Assembly: GCF_024362695.1 (NCBI RefSeq)
Contig: NW_026063257.1
Span: forward strand, 186,001-250,000
Length of the DNA stretch: 64,000 nucleotides
DNA from: Pectinophora gossypiella
Lineage: Eukaryota > Arthropoda > Insecta > Lepidoptera > Gelechiidae
Direction: 5' to 3'
Of this stretch, positions 21,753 through 32,262 are shown piece after piece; within the stretch, counting starts at the first letter, position 1, and each line of letters opens with the position of its first letter. The notes beneath the pieces were generated by a model. It saw only the letters and a program-made list of their open reading frames with translations, had not been told where the DNA came from and searched no databases. Made by a program: the position numbers and the translations under genes.

Positions 21753-22145
21753 TGTCGGAGTTAGTTATGAATTAAGAAGAGAAATTGATCAAATCGGAAA
21801 ATAAAATGAAGTTACATCACTTCCGTCATGAAGTTGCAACGCTCCGACGTGTGAGCTCGCCTAGAAAATTATTCAAATAATCGATTATTATTGTATCGAT
21901 TTTAACCGAAAAAGGCAATATTTTAAGATTTAGTAAGTATTTTTAAATTTATTGAAATGGTAACACTGTGTTATTCGTATTGGTTCGCACCACCACCACA
22001 CGACTGAGTAGTGTTGTGGTGGGAAGAAGTAGTAATTTTGAATACGGTGGAAAATTGTAAAAAACAGTTCAGTTCGTCTGTATTGCTTGCAAGAGTAAAA
22101 ATAAAGTGATTAATCCTACGATTGGTAATTTTTCTTATAAATTCA
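21753..22145 (+). repeat. diverged mag-type LTR with adjacent primer-binding site
   Basis: Starts TGTCGGAGTTAG, close to the mag-like LTR start TGTCGGAGAG. It ends near AAATTCA and is followed by GAAGTGGGATCGTC, which matches the putative primer site of the mag-like element. No gag or pol follows, so this is a 5' LTR plus leader remnant. The internal sequence in between is otherwise unrelated to the 461-bp LTR. Confidence 0.6.
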
Positions 22146-22279
22146 GAAGTGGGATCGTCTACGAACACAAAGGTACGGTTAACCTATTTACATTATGTTG
22201 CTTATTTTCTCATTGTTATTTTTATTGAATGGGTAGATTGCATGAAGGTTATTTTAATAACTTTTAGGAATATTTACTA

Positions 22280-22440
22280 CTAGCTGGTACCCGCGACTTC
22301 GTCTGCGTACTTTTAATTTGAATATTAAGGATTATATAAAAGGAACGGTATAGCATGTGATTAAAAGAGAGTAAGTAGGTATATTTAAAAAAAATAAAAA
22401 AATATCTGTTTACAGTAGTTATAAAGTACCTATGTATTCC
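22280..22440 (-). mobile_element. Helitron 3' terminus (fragment)
   Basis: On the minus strand a GC hairpin (CGCAGACGAAGTCGCG) is followed by GGTACCAGCTAG and a flanking T. This is the same architecture as the ends at 9824 and 29608. Only a short AT-rich body follows and no 5' end is found. Confidence 0.5.
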
Positions 22441-22514
22441 ATTGAGTGGCAGAAATTACCTAGGAATATTTATCGGTCCCTTATGTCCAAGACACTTACA
22501 GGGGTCAGCGTCAC

Positions 22515-22569
22515 GTTGTGTACAAAAATATTTTAAAATGACCTAATTTAAAACTTTTTTGTACACAAC
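22515..22569. repeat. perfect-arm inverted repeat, 55 bp
   Basis: GTTGTGTACAAAAA at 22515 is mirrored by TTTTTTGTACACAAC at 22555-22569, with a loop of about 25 bp. It lies just before the LINE ORF1. Confidence 0.7.
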
Positions 22570-22587
22570 AGTCGTCCGTCGTCATTC

Positions 22588-23148
22588 GTGCGGTGCGGTT
22601 CGTGTTGCGATACGCTAATAGCAGGTGAAATGGCGGTTAATGCGAACATTTTGAAGTGCACTCAATGTAACATAGTGATTGAAGAAATGTTATCTTTTAT
22701 TCAGAACAAAGTTGATGTGATGAATAATGTGAGTCTTCTTCAGATATGTGCCACATCTTTTACCGAAGAAGAAATAACTAGTGCAAAGTGTTTGCTGTTT
22801 CAATCACTATCTGACGGAGCCGTTGCGGCAGCAAACCGTATGATACAGCGAAAAGGAAAAAAGAAGACAGAAAGGGATTTGGAGGATATTATTGGTGTTT
22901 TTAAGCAAGTGGATCCGGAGTTGATGCCGACTTTTGTAGCGCGAGATCTTCAAAAGTTACCTCCCATTACCTTCGATCATATTGACGTCACTCGTTTACT
23001 TAAGGATCTACTCGCCCTGCAAAATGATGTTAAGAGTATAAGGGAAAACTATGCTACTTTGAGTCTAGTTAAATCTATATGTTCCGATACAATTAACTTG
23101 CGATTGAGCGAAGGTAATTCTGAACGGAACAGGACACACGTATTATAA
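22588..23148 (+). CDS. LINE ORF1 protein (CR1/Daphne-like)
   Basis: About 186 codons, probably starting at the in-frame ATG at 22630 or upstream. It shows a CGSC...CTQC cysteine pattern at the N-terminus, then SFTEEEI, KKKTERDLEDIIGVFK and PTFVARDLQKLPP, followed by a DHIDVT.LLKDL segment. I recognise this layout from ORF1 proteins of insect LINEs of the CR1/Daphne group, where it presumably binds RNA, but its function is not established from sequence alone. ORF2 of the same element follows 220 bp downstream. No lesion is visible. Confidence 0.65.
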   Translation: MRCGSCCDTLIAGEMAVNANILKCTQCNIVIEEMLSFIQNKVDVMNNVSLLQICATSFTEEEITSAKCLLFQSLSDGAVAAANRMIQRKGKKKTERDLEDIIGVFKQVDPELMPTFVARDLQKLPPITFDHIDVTRLLKDLLALQNDVKSIRENYATLSLVKSICSDTINLRLSEGNSERNRTHVL

Positions 23149-23370
23149 CAGAACCTGTCATCATAGTAATATTATTTATTTAGATTTGAATAAGTTTATT
23201 CGAAATTGTATAATAACGACAGATAGAATATATCTATCTAAGTACTTTAAAAAAATTATATGTTCAGTACTAGTTTTTTATATTACAGACACTTCTGCCA
23301 GACCAGGCAGTAAACTTATTGACTGTACTGTCTTTTACAGTACAAAACTTTTTATTGACGGTAGTCAGCC

Positions 23371-26272
23371 ATGTACCACGAATGGTACTTCATCTTTAAA
23401 CTAGACAATAAGACAAAAGAGAAGCTTGGAATATTAAAACTAGTTCACCAAAATATTCAAGGCTTCTCTGGCAAAGAATTAGACGTAGAATTATTTTTAG
23501 AGACATTTTTTATTGACATTTTATGTATTACAGAGCATTGGTTGAAGGATTATGAATTGTTATTCGGTTTTAAAAATTATCATTTCGCTAGCGCTTTCTA
23601 TCGAAAGATCAAATTACGTGGTGGCTCCCTTATTTTTATCAGAAATAGTTTAAAATATAAAGAACGCAAAGATATTACTGGACTTTCGATAGAGGGCACT
23701 ATGGAGATTTCATGTATAGAAACAGAGAAACATTATTGTTGTAGCCGTATACAGACCCCCATACAGTGCTAACTTCACAGTTTTTGAATCAGTGATGGAA
23801 AATGTACTGAAGGTCATATCTAAAAGTAATAAAGCCATTATAGTGTGTGGAGATTTTAACGTTGATTTATATGAAGTAGATTCAATTACAACTAGATTTC
23901 TAAGTTTGTTTACATCTTTTAACCTTGTTAATATATTTATGGAGCCAACTAGAATTACAGAAACAACTGCCTCATGTTTAGATAACGTTTTTTGCAATTG
24001 TGACTTCCAAGACAACAGTATCCTTAACTGTTTCAAGTCAGATCACAGTGGGCAGCTGGTCAGTTTTCCAGTACTTAAAAATGTTCAGAAAATTAAATTT
24101 CGTACACGACCCATCACTGATACTCGGATAGAGAAATATCGAAATAGTCTTATAAGTAACTTACCTTGTCCAAACTTTGATACAGACAATCCTGACGATT
24201 TTTACAGGGATTTCTTGACTATTATCCATAAAGAATTTGAAAATAATTTTCCTCAAAAGGTAGTTACCAACAGTCAATCATTCAAGTTCAGTGACTGGGC
24301 TACCGTAGGCATTCGCAAAAGTAGAAATACTCTTTATTCTTTATATGAGGAAAAAACGTATACACACACTGATAGTTTTAAAAGCTACGTCAAAAATTAT
24401 TCTAAAATATTTCGAAGAGTGTGTTATACAGCCAAACAGATGCATATTAGTAGTAAAATAAAGACCGCGGATAATAAAATAAAGGCAGTTTGGCAAGTAA
24501 TAAATAGCGAAACAAAGGCTTCGAAACCGCGTGAATTAGAATATAATATAGAATCGGGCACTGGGTTAGTTAAACAAGATAAAGATGTAGCTGAAGTTTT
24601 TGATAAATTCTTTACGAACATCCCTGTAAAAACTACAGAATCTCTCAGGTCCTCTCCTGTTCAAGCTGATATATTGTTGAAAAGTAATGTTACTGCTTGC
24701 ACTGAATTATTTGATTTTAAACGCGTTGATCCGAGTAGTATTGTTAAAGTATTCAAACAGCTGAAACTTAAAACCTCGAAAGATTTATGGGGATTGTCTG
24801 TCAAATTGATGAGCTCTGTTATTGATATCTTAGCACCATATCTAGCTTACATTTTTAATATGAGTGTTGAAAATAGCACTTTTCCAAATTTAATGAAAAT
24901 CAGTAAAGTTATAACTCTTTTTAAATCGGGCACAAAATCAGACCTCACGAATTATAGACCGGTTTCTATTCTACCAGTATTTAGTAAAATTTTCGAGAAA
25001 ATTATTCTCGACCACCTGCTATGTCATTTTAATTTAAATAACTTACTTCACAGCCAGCAGTTTGGTTTTACTAAGGGTCGGTCTACAACAGACGCGAGTG
25101 TCACATTTGTTCGACACATTTTCGATGCTTGGGAGAAGTCGCAGAATGCCGTAGGAGTATTCTGTGACTTGTCTAAGGCATTCGACTGCGTGGATCACGA
25201 GACCTTGCTTTTGAAATTGAGGCACTATGGATTAAATAATGGAGCTCTCAGTTTGTTAAATTCATATCTAGGTGATAGGATACAAAAGGTACAAATCAAT
25301 AGTACGACTTCTTCGGGCTCTCATGTTCAAATGGGAGTTCCTCAAGGATCCATTTTGGGGCCGTTCCTTTTTTTAGTGTACATAAATGATTTACCTTATG
25401 TAGTACAGAACCAAGCTGACATTGTACTGTTCGCGGATAACACTTCTCTTATATTTAAAATCGATAGAAAGTTAGAGGAACTTGACGAAGCAAACAGCGC
25501 TGTGTCGCAGGTTCTAGTTCTAAATGCTAAGAAAACGAAGTGTATTAAATTTGTTCTACCAAACGTAAAGAAAGTAAATAATAACATTAAAATTAACGAC
25601 GAGAAACTAGATTTTGTTGAACACACCGTTTTCTTAGGAATTACTGTAGATTCAAAACTTCAATGGGGCCCACATATTGTATCACTAGCGGGCAAGCTAA
25701 GTTCAGCAGCATATGCCGTCAGAAGAATCCGACAACTCACAGATGTACCCACTGCTAGACTTGTCTACTTCAGCTACTTCCACAGCATAATGTCTTACGG
25801 TATTTTATTGTGGGGTCGAGCCGCTGATGTAGAAACTATTTTCATTATTCAAAAAAGGGCAGTTCGCGCTATTTATAATCTGCGTTGTCGGGACTCTTTA
25901 AGGGAGCTGTTTAAAGAAATAAATATACTGACGGCCGCAAGTCAATATATTTATGAAAACATTATGTATGTGCGTAAAAATGTATCTCTCCTTCCGAGAA
26001 ACTGTGAAAGGCATACTTACAATACAAGGAATAAAAATAAAATTGTTGTTCAAAATTCTAGATTAAGTAAATTAAATTCATCTTTTTTGGGGTTATGTAT
26101 ACGTTTTTACAATAAAATACCAGATAATATTTTAAGGGCTATGAACCTTTCTGGCATATCTCAGTGGCGCCACCTAGCGGATTTTTTAAAACTGCGGCGC
26201 ACGATGAAACCTGTGCAAATCGATAGGGGACACTTGTCTGAACAAAAAAGCTTTAATGGACCTATGCTCTAA
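23371..26272 (+). pseudogene. LINE ORF2 (endonuclease + reverse transcriptase), frameshifted
   Basis: The endonuclease begins LVHQNIQGFSGKE and continues ILCITEHWLK. The frame shifts once at about 23735-23760. It resumes at AVYRPPYS in the next frame, then GDFNVDLY and SDHSG close the nuclease. The RT (23792-26272 frame) shows YRPVSILP, the GFTKGRSTTDA box, CDLSKAFDCVDH and GVPQGSILGPFLF. The catalytic box reads LFADNTSL instead of FADDT, so the second Asp is Asn (one G-to-A change at about 25439). A short deletion follows (SAVSQVLVLNAKKT). The 3' UTR runs to about 26450. The copy is inactive on three counts. Confidence 0.88.
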
Positions 26273-27774
26273 AGTGTCACGTTTTCAAGATATCTAGCTT
26301 GAAAGTTACGAAAAGTGTCGTATGGATAAATCGATTTTACTCTTTATCTAAGTATATACAATCGTAATATAGTGACAAAGTGATTGATTATACATGAAAC
26401 ATTATTTAATATACAACATATTTATCTTATTGAAAAAATGAAATTAATAAATACTTGCAACAACATTAATGGTTTTTGTCTTTGCTACATTATATAGGAA
26501 GTACATAGGTACTTAACTGTGCACACCTTATCTAAGGTTACTAATTGCAAACTGAGTTTATCAGTTTGTGTTATGTATGATATAGGCGTCATTTACTCCT
26601 TAACTTGATTTTACTTGACACAACGACAGGATCTAATGAAATATAAAATAAAGTTTACATTTTTATATACGCAATGCGTTTAGTGCGGCATCATTAGTAC
26701 TCGTTAAAAAGCAGAATTCTCGAAGTTTAAGAAATCTGTGTAAGAGAAACAAAATGGTGTACTTATTAACTGCCATTTTGCTTTCTCGTTTAATTCCAGG
26801 AACTACGAAAATGGAGGTCCTTTGTTTAAAGTTGCACGAATTTCTATTATTTCGGCGGAATCAACAAGGATAGCGAATAGCCATACAATAAGTGTGAGTG
26901 AGACAACATCATACAATAAATACAATAGGACGATTGGCAGCCGGGTGAACTTTCAGTCACTTTGCCACTTTCATCTTCAGCGTGCGCACGCGCTTTTCTC
27001 TGTTCTGAGACTCTATCCTGTTCATTCTGTTGTATTTGTTACCACTGTTGAGTTTGTTAATATTCCTCTTGAGTTTGTTAGTATTTTTGTTGACTGTTAG
27101 TGTTATTGTTGAATTTGTTGTTGTTGTCTTGGCAAGATGTCCAGTCATCTTTGTGCCAGGCAATGATTTTTGTTGTGGTGTAAGCACTGTTCGTGGCCCG
27201 CGCCGAAGATCTCGGCGTCCTATACAGTCTTACTTGACAACTGAAGATTATATTGCTAGGCACCCCAACATCCTGAATTATGCTCGCCACTTATTTGACG
27301 ATCGAGAGCTAAGTAATCTTATTTGAACATTGCAAAAATTAAAAATCTCAGTATGCAGTGTATCTGGTATCTATATTATAGTCCTTGGTCAGTATAATAC
27401 ATAAAATGACAATGTATAATTCGGCTCGTTTCTCAATCGTGCTTTTCATAATCGAAATGTCATATGAAAAAAATTCGTGTATGGAAATAATATATCCTAC
27501 TTTATCGAAGCTCTCATTATGTAGCGTCTTAGACGAAGTGTAATCAACGTAAAACATTTTTAACAGAAAGTCGTCAACTTATCTCTATTATAATTAGCCA
27601 GAGATAGCTCTTACGCCAAGCGTATCACTTTTGTAATAGACTTACGCTTTCAATAATAGATTTTATAGCCAACTATTACCACTTAATTATGTATAATAAA
27701 TGATATTTGCATTTTTTTGTAACAGTAGAGAGTAATCAGTTCATATTAATGCAAGCACAACGGTAAGGCTGTTT
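26273..27774. other. LINE 3' UTR, then AT-rich sequence without a supported gene
   Basis: The first 180 bp or so are the LINE 3' UTR. After that I see only short unsupported ORFs. A frame at about 27190-27326 encodes an Arg-rich peptide ending YARHLFDDRELSNLI, which I cannot identify. Confidence 0.4.
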
Positions 27775-27897
27775 TTTCATCTGACATGTGCTACGTTGCT
27801 AGGTTTAATATCCACCAATCAGATAATTATATTCATGTGTTATGTCTGATTGTTGAAATTCTAGTTCTGTGCAATAAAGTATATTTGATTTGATTTG
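27775..27897 (+). mobile_element. LINE 3' end with (TTTGA)n-like tail
   Basis: The sequence ends GTGCAATAAAGTATATTTGATTTGATTTGAT. A terminal AATAAA followed by a short simple-repeat tail is typical of 5'-truncated Jockey-type insertions. The 5' limit is uncertain. Confidence 0.5.
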
Positions 27898-27944
27898 ATA
27901 ATTGGGTCTGATTCTGACCGGCACAATGAACCCGATTGTAGGGT

Positions 27945-28720
27945 ATGCAACGTATCATCTAGCATGTTACTGGTGGAAACGCAGTCTAAATGTGACGTAC
28001 TTACTTCATTATTGATGGAACAGTATTCTTATCGTTTCCAGCTAACTACGCAATACCGAATATGCCACATTTAAAAGAGGAAGTGAGGATTGCTTGCGCC
28101 CTAATAAATGCCTTCGGAAAATGGGTGACAGATCACCCACTCGTAAATGAAATAATCAACGATATATATACCTTAAGCACGACGCCCCAAACTATCTGTG
28201 CGAGTTTGTAATACAAAACAATTTAAATCAACGCAGAGCCGCTTTCCAAGCTATAAACTCAAGTGAAGGCTTTCAACAGTTTCCCATCTTATCATATGAG
28301 GATCTGTTGATAATGTATCTGGGGCCGTATCAAGTGACGCAGGCAAGAAGCTACTATGGCGAACACCTAAAAGAAAACGGAACGTTTTTCATTGAAGTGT
28401 ATGAAGATTTTGAAGTTGACTATAATTTAAATCAATACAACATAGTAGTTTGTGATCCTTGGCTGACAAGAGCTAAAATACTCTCGAGGCACTAGAGCAA
28501 CATAATTTATTTTGTATATATCTTGCTAAATAATAGTTTGAAAAACAGAAATAAACTTGTCGGTCACTATTGCAGCTGTATAGTTGGAAAACGGACACTC
28601 GGGTGCTGTGCTCATGTCATGTGCATAGTTTGGTATATGGGATGGGCTCGGCACCAAGAAATTCAACCCCCTGCTGCCTTTTTAGATCAAGTTATTATTT
28701 CTGATGAAGAAGAAGATTGA
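27945..28720 (+). pseudogene. decayed PIF/ISL2EU-like transposase C-terminus with SWIM-like motif
   Basis: Fragments in shifting frames read KEEVRIACALINAF, HDAPNYLCEFV, QVTQARSYYGEHL and finally HYCSCIVGKRTLGCCAHV followed by WYMGWARH. The CxC...CxH layout is SWIM-like. I recall this order (RIACALINAY, QLKQA.SY..EHL, GHYC.CK.GART.G.CAH) from C-termini of DDE_Tnp_4-type transposases in animals. The superfamily name is from memory. At least two frameshifts separate the pieces and the catalytic N-terminal half is missing. Confidence 0.5.
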
Positions 28721-29607
28721 TTATTATTGAGTATTATTGATTGATTGATTGATTATTCAAGAAGACTGATATTCATTATCCTAATAGGTACGAATTTGTA
28801 TAAAAAAAGCCTATTTGTTATAAGTATATACACTGTATGTATTCAATAACAATTAGTATTGATTTCATTTTTAAGCAAAATATAAATAACTATATGTACT
28901 TTTACGATGTTTTATTTCATACTTATATAAGACCAGGCAAAATAAAAGAGGTACACGTAGTATCAACGTCAGATATTTATTCAGCACTTGCACTGTACAA
29001 CTTGGTACATCGACATTCAAACATGAACTGCTCGCGCGCACGTGCTACTCACCAGTTTTATTCTCTCGGAGTGGGGGTGACACGATCGACAAAATAGTGG
29101 TTGAACCAATGACTGAGTAGCACGTAAGTGCTGTTGTTTGAGCAATTATTTAGATCACAACACAGTATTCATTTGTGAATAATATAGCGATACTTACTTT
29201 AAAATAAATCCTAATTTTATTAAACTCTAACAGTCGGCCTTTCCTGAATTCTTTCCCGTCTCGGGAAACTCGTGATTTCAACCAAAAGTAATCACAATCA
29301 ATATGTATCACAAACAATTTACACATCGCCGTCCCCGGAGAATAAAAGTATAAGTGCAAAAAGTCAACTTTTCAGGAAAAATAAAAAACTGAAATATCGT
29401 CATAACTTTGTAACTAATAGACTGTGTGGAACATGAAAAATTGAATTAAATAGCTAATTTTTAATACTAACTCTTATTTATTATTAATTTGCTATTACGT
29501 CTACGGTATGGGAGATAATGTGTTTTTTTTACTTTAGCAAAAGAACAAATAATATTTATTTTTTTAATATTCACTTGTCATTTTATTCTTGTAAATTTTA
29601 TTTTACA
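28721..29607. other. no gene; short shared LTR-like block
   Basis: Contains a (TTGA)n microsatellite at about 28729-28755. It also contains TCGCCGTCCCCGGAGAATAAAA at 29326-29347, identical over 22 bp to the LTR start of gypsy-D (53872-53893, minus), so a fragment of a related LTR is likely here. Confidence 0.45.
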
Positions 29608-30347
29608 CTAGCTTTTGCCCGCGACTTCGTCCGCGTGGCGTGTTATATAAGAGAGAGATCTTTGTGTGTGTGGGAGTGCATATCAAATTTCAAGCATCTA
29701 ACTTATGCAGTTTAGATTTTTTCATACAATTTTTTTCCCAATAACTCCCATTTTTCAAAATACAGCCAAAAATAAACTTTATATTTACTAAGGTATGCAT
29801 GCATGCTAGATTGAATCAATTGATTGAATTGATTTTTTTTTTAATTGATTGTTCATTGAGTTTTAATTTTAATACACACTTCCTCTCTTCCCTTCAACGT
29901 TGCTGTGCCCTACAGGGTCCATGTTTTAGTTCCTATGCCTATGTAACACCCCATTGTACTACATGGAATGCAATAAATAATTTAATTGAATTGAATTGAA
30001 AACATCTATCTTACGCGGTTTCGATTTTTTCATACAAATGTTTTTTTCCCGCTAACTCCCGTTTCCGTGGGAATTTTGCAATATCCTGTTGCAACTAAGG
30101 TTTAAGTTAACTAAGGTACCTGCATGCCAAATTTCAAGCGTCTAACTTAAGCGGTTTAGATTTTTCATACAAAAGGATTTTCCCGCTAATTTCCGTTCCC
30201 GTGGGAATTCCGGGAATTCCTTTCTTAGTGCACCTCTACGGTACCTAAGCTATGTCCCTTCCAAATTTCAAATGCCTACATTTAGCCGTTCAGGCTATGC
30301 GTTGATATGTCAGTCACTGAGTCAGTCAGTTTCTCCTTTTATTTAGA
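29608..30347 (-). mobile_element. non-autonomous Helitron with both ends
   Basis: The minus strand starts A|TCTAAATAAAAGGAG (30347) and ends with a GC hairpin, then GGGCAAAAGCTAG at 29608, flanked by T. 5' TC, 3' CTAG after a hairpin, and an A-T insertion site are the Helitron hallmarks. It encodes no protein. It shares blocks with the copy at 9824. It contains two 136-bp-spaced units related to the minisatellite to its right and a LINE tail insertion (29816-30000). Confidence 0.65.
29816..30000 (+). mobile_element. 5'-truncated LINE tail inserted in the Helitron
   Basis: The related Helitron at about 10.59 kb reads GCTAGATTGAAAACATCT without interruption. Here the same site is split after ATTGAA by 185 bp that ends GGAATGCAATAAATAATTTA plus (ATTGA)n, then ATTGAA again. 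So this is a LINE 3' end with an ATTGAA target-site duplication of at least 6 bp. Confidence 0.75.
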
Positions 30348-31440
30348 TTTGATTTTTTCATACAAATGTTTTTTCCCGCTAACTACCGTTCCCGTGGGAA
30401 TTTTGTAATATCCTGTTGCAACTAAGCTTTAAGTTTACTAAAGTACCTGCATGCCAAATTTCAAACGTCTAACTTGAGTGGTTTAGATTTTTCATACAAA
30501 AGGATTTTCCCGTTAATTCCCGTTCCCGTGGGAATTTCGGGAATTCCTTTCTTAGTGCACCTCCACGGTACCTAAGGTACCTGCGTGCCAAATTTTAAAC
30601 ATCTTACTTGAATGGTTTAGATTTTTCATACAAAAGGATTTTCCCGTTAATTCCCGTTCCCGTGGGAATTTCGGGAATTCCTTTCTTAGTGCACCTCCAC
30701 GGTACCTAAGGTACCTGCATGACAAATTTCAAACGTCTAACTTGAATGGTTTAGATTTTTCATACAAAAGGATTTTCCCGCTAATTCCCGTTCTCGTGAG
30801 AATTTCGGGAATTCCTTTCTTAGTGCACCTCCACGGTACCTAAGGTATCTGCATGCTAAATTTCAAATGTCTAACTTGAGTGGTTTAGATTTTTCATACA
30901 AAAGGTATTTCCCGCTAATTCCCGTTCCCGTGAGAATTTTGGGAATTCCTTTCTTAGTGCACCTCTACGGTACCTATGGTACCTGCATGCCAAATTTCAA
31001 ACGTCTAACTTGAGTGGTTTAGATTTTTCATACAAAAGGATTTTCCCGTTCCCGTGGGAATTTCGGGAATTCCTTTCTTAGTACACCTCTACGGTATCTA
31101 AGGTACCTGCATGACAAATTTCAAACATCTAACTTGAATGGTTTAGATTTTTCATACAAAAATATTTTTCCGCTAATTCCCGTTCCCGTGGGAATTTCGG
31201 GAATTCCTTTCTTAGTGCACCTCTACGTTATCTAAGGTACCTGCATGCCAAATTTCAAAAGTCTAACTTGAGTGGTTTAGATTTTTCATACAAAAGGATT
31301 TTCCCGCTAATTCCCGTTCCCGTAGGAATTTCGGGAATTCCTTTCTTAGTGCACCTCTACGGTATCTAAGGTACCTGCATGCCAAATTTCAAACGTCTAA
31401 CTTGAGTGGTTTAGATTTTTCATACAAAAGGATTTCCCTT
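30348..31440. repeat. 134-bp tandem minisatellite, about 8 units
   Basis: GGTTTAGATTTTTCATACAA starts at 30480, 30614, 30748, 30882, 31016, 31140, 31274 and 31408. Spacing is exactly 134 bp except for one unit of 124 bp. Each unit contains CCCGTTCCCGTGGGAATTTC, a near-palindromic block. A diverged unit precedes the first listed position. The unit is related to the internal sequence of the adjacent Helitron. Confidence 0.92.
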
Positions 31441-31567
31441 CACTACTCTGCTCCTATTGATTGTAGCGTGATGAAAAGTATACTATGACCTGTCCAGGAG
31501 TGTGAAGAATAATTGTACCAAGTTTCATTAAAATCCGTCCAGTAGTTTTTGTTTCTATAAGGAACAT

Positions 31568-31640
<73 letters not shown>

Positions 31641-31735
31641 AATTTTACTGATTGCATTTTTGGCATCAGTATCGATCACTTATCACCCCCTGATAGTTAT
31701 TTTGAAAAAATATTTAATGTACAGAATTGACCTCT
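31441..31735 (-). mobile_element. interspersed-repeat arm with (CAGA)n
   Basis: This unique arm follows the minisatellite and contains a (CAGA)n tract of about 70 bp at 31566-31637. The flanks (AAAATCCGTCCAGTAGTTTT; TTTTTGGCATCAGTATCGAT) are of a type I have seen in many lepidopteran repeats. It may be the other end of the element that carries the minisatellite. Confidence 0.5.
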
Positions 31736-31786
31736 CTACAGATTTATTATAATTTTACATAAAAATAATAAGGAATCATTATCATT

Positions 31787-31945
31787 TTAACATAAACATA
31801 ACATAAACTGCCTATATACGTCCCACTGCTGGGCACAGGCCTCCCCTCAATCAACCGGAGGGGGTATGGAGCATACTCCACCACGCTGCTCCACTGCGGG
31901 TTGGTGGAGGTGTTTTTACGGCTAATTATCATCATTTTCATTTTA
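31787..31945 (-). mobile_element. SINE, 3' part
   Basis: Contains GTCCCACTGCTGGGCACAGG, AACCGGAGGGGGTATGGAGC and CTCCACTGCGGGTTGGTGGA. The same blocks occur in the opposite orientation and more diverged at about 37090-37210, where they are attached to a tRNA-like head. This copy lacks that head. Confidence 0.65.
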
Positions 31946-32262
31946 TTCGTTGGAAATTATAAATTGAGAGCTTGCCCATTATAGATAGTAGTATTTTTTT
32001 TCTGGTTATTTAATTTATTGTTGAGGTTGGTAAAGTCAAATAAGGTTTTGTTCTAGTACTTAAAATAAAATAACATTTTGATAATGTTACATTAAGTATT
32101 TTAATTAGGAAATAATATTTTAATGAGATCAACTTTTTTGATACATAATAATGAATTTAATAACATTGAAAACAATTAAGTGAATCAAGACAGTAAAACA
32201 ACAAAGACAATGATAATGAAACAATAAAGTGAGTGAATTCTGATACAAAATCATTAAATTAA
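31946..32262 (-). other. 3' flank of the spliced gene
   Basis: AT-rich. On the minus strand an AATAAA lies at about 32019-32014, roughly 245 bp past the stop codon, and could be its polyadenylation signal. No ORF. Confidence 0.35.

Noticed and set aside
27030..27326. 98-codon ORF with a hydrophobic N-terminus
   Set aside because: The leucine/valine stretch comes from TTGTTG-type low-complexity DNA; no supporting domain or start context.
30480..31440. Regular repeats resembling a CRISPR array
   Set aside because: The whole 134-bp unit is repeated, with no unique spacers, in a eukaryotic Helitron context and with no cas genes.
31443..31679. Minus-strand ORFs encoding a Cys-Leu-Ser-Val repeat protein
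   Set aside because: Pure translation of the (CAGA)n microsatellite.
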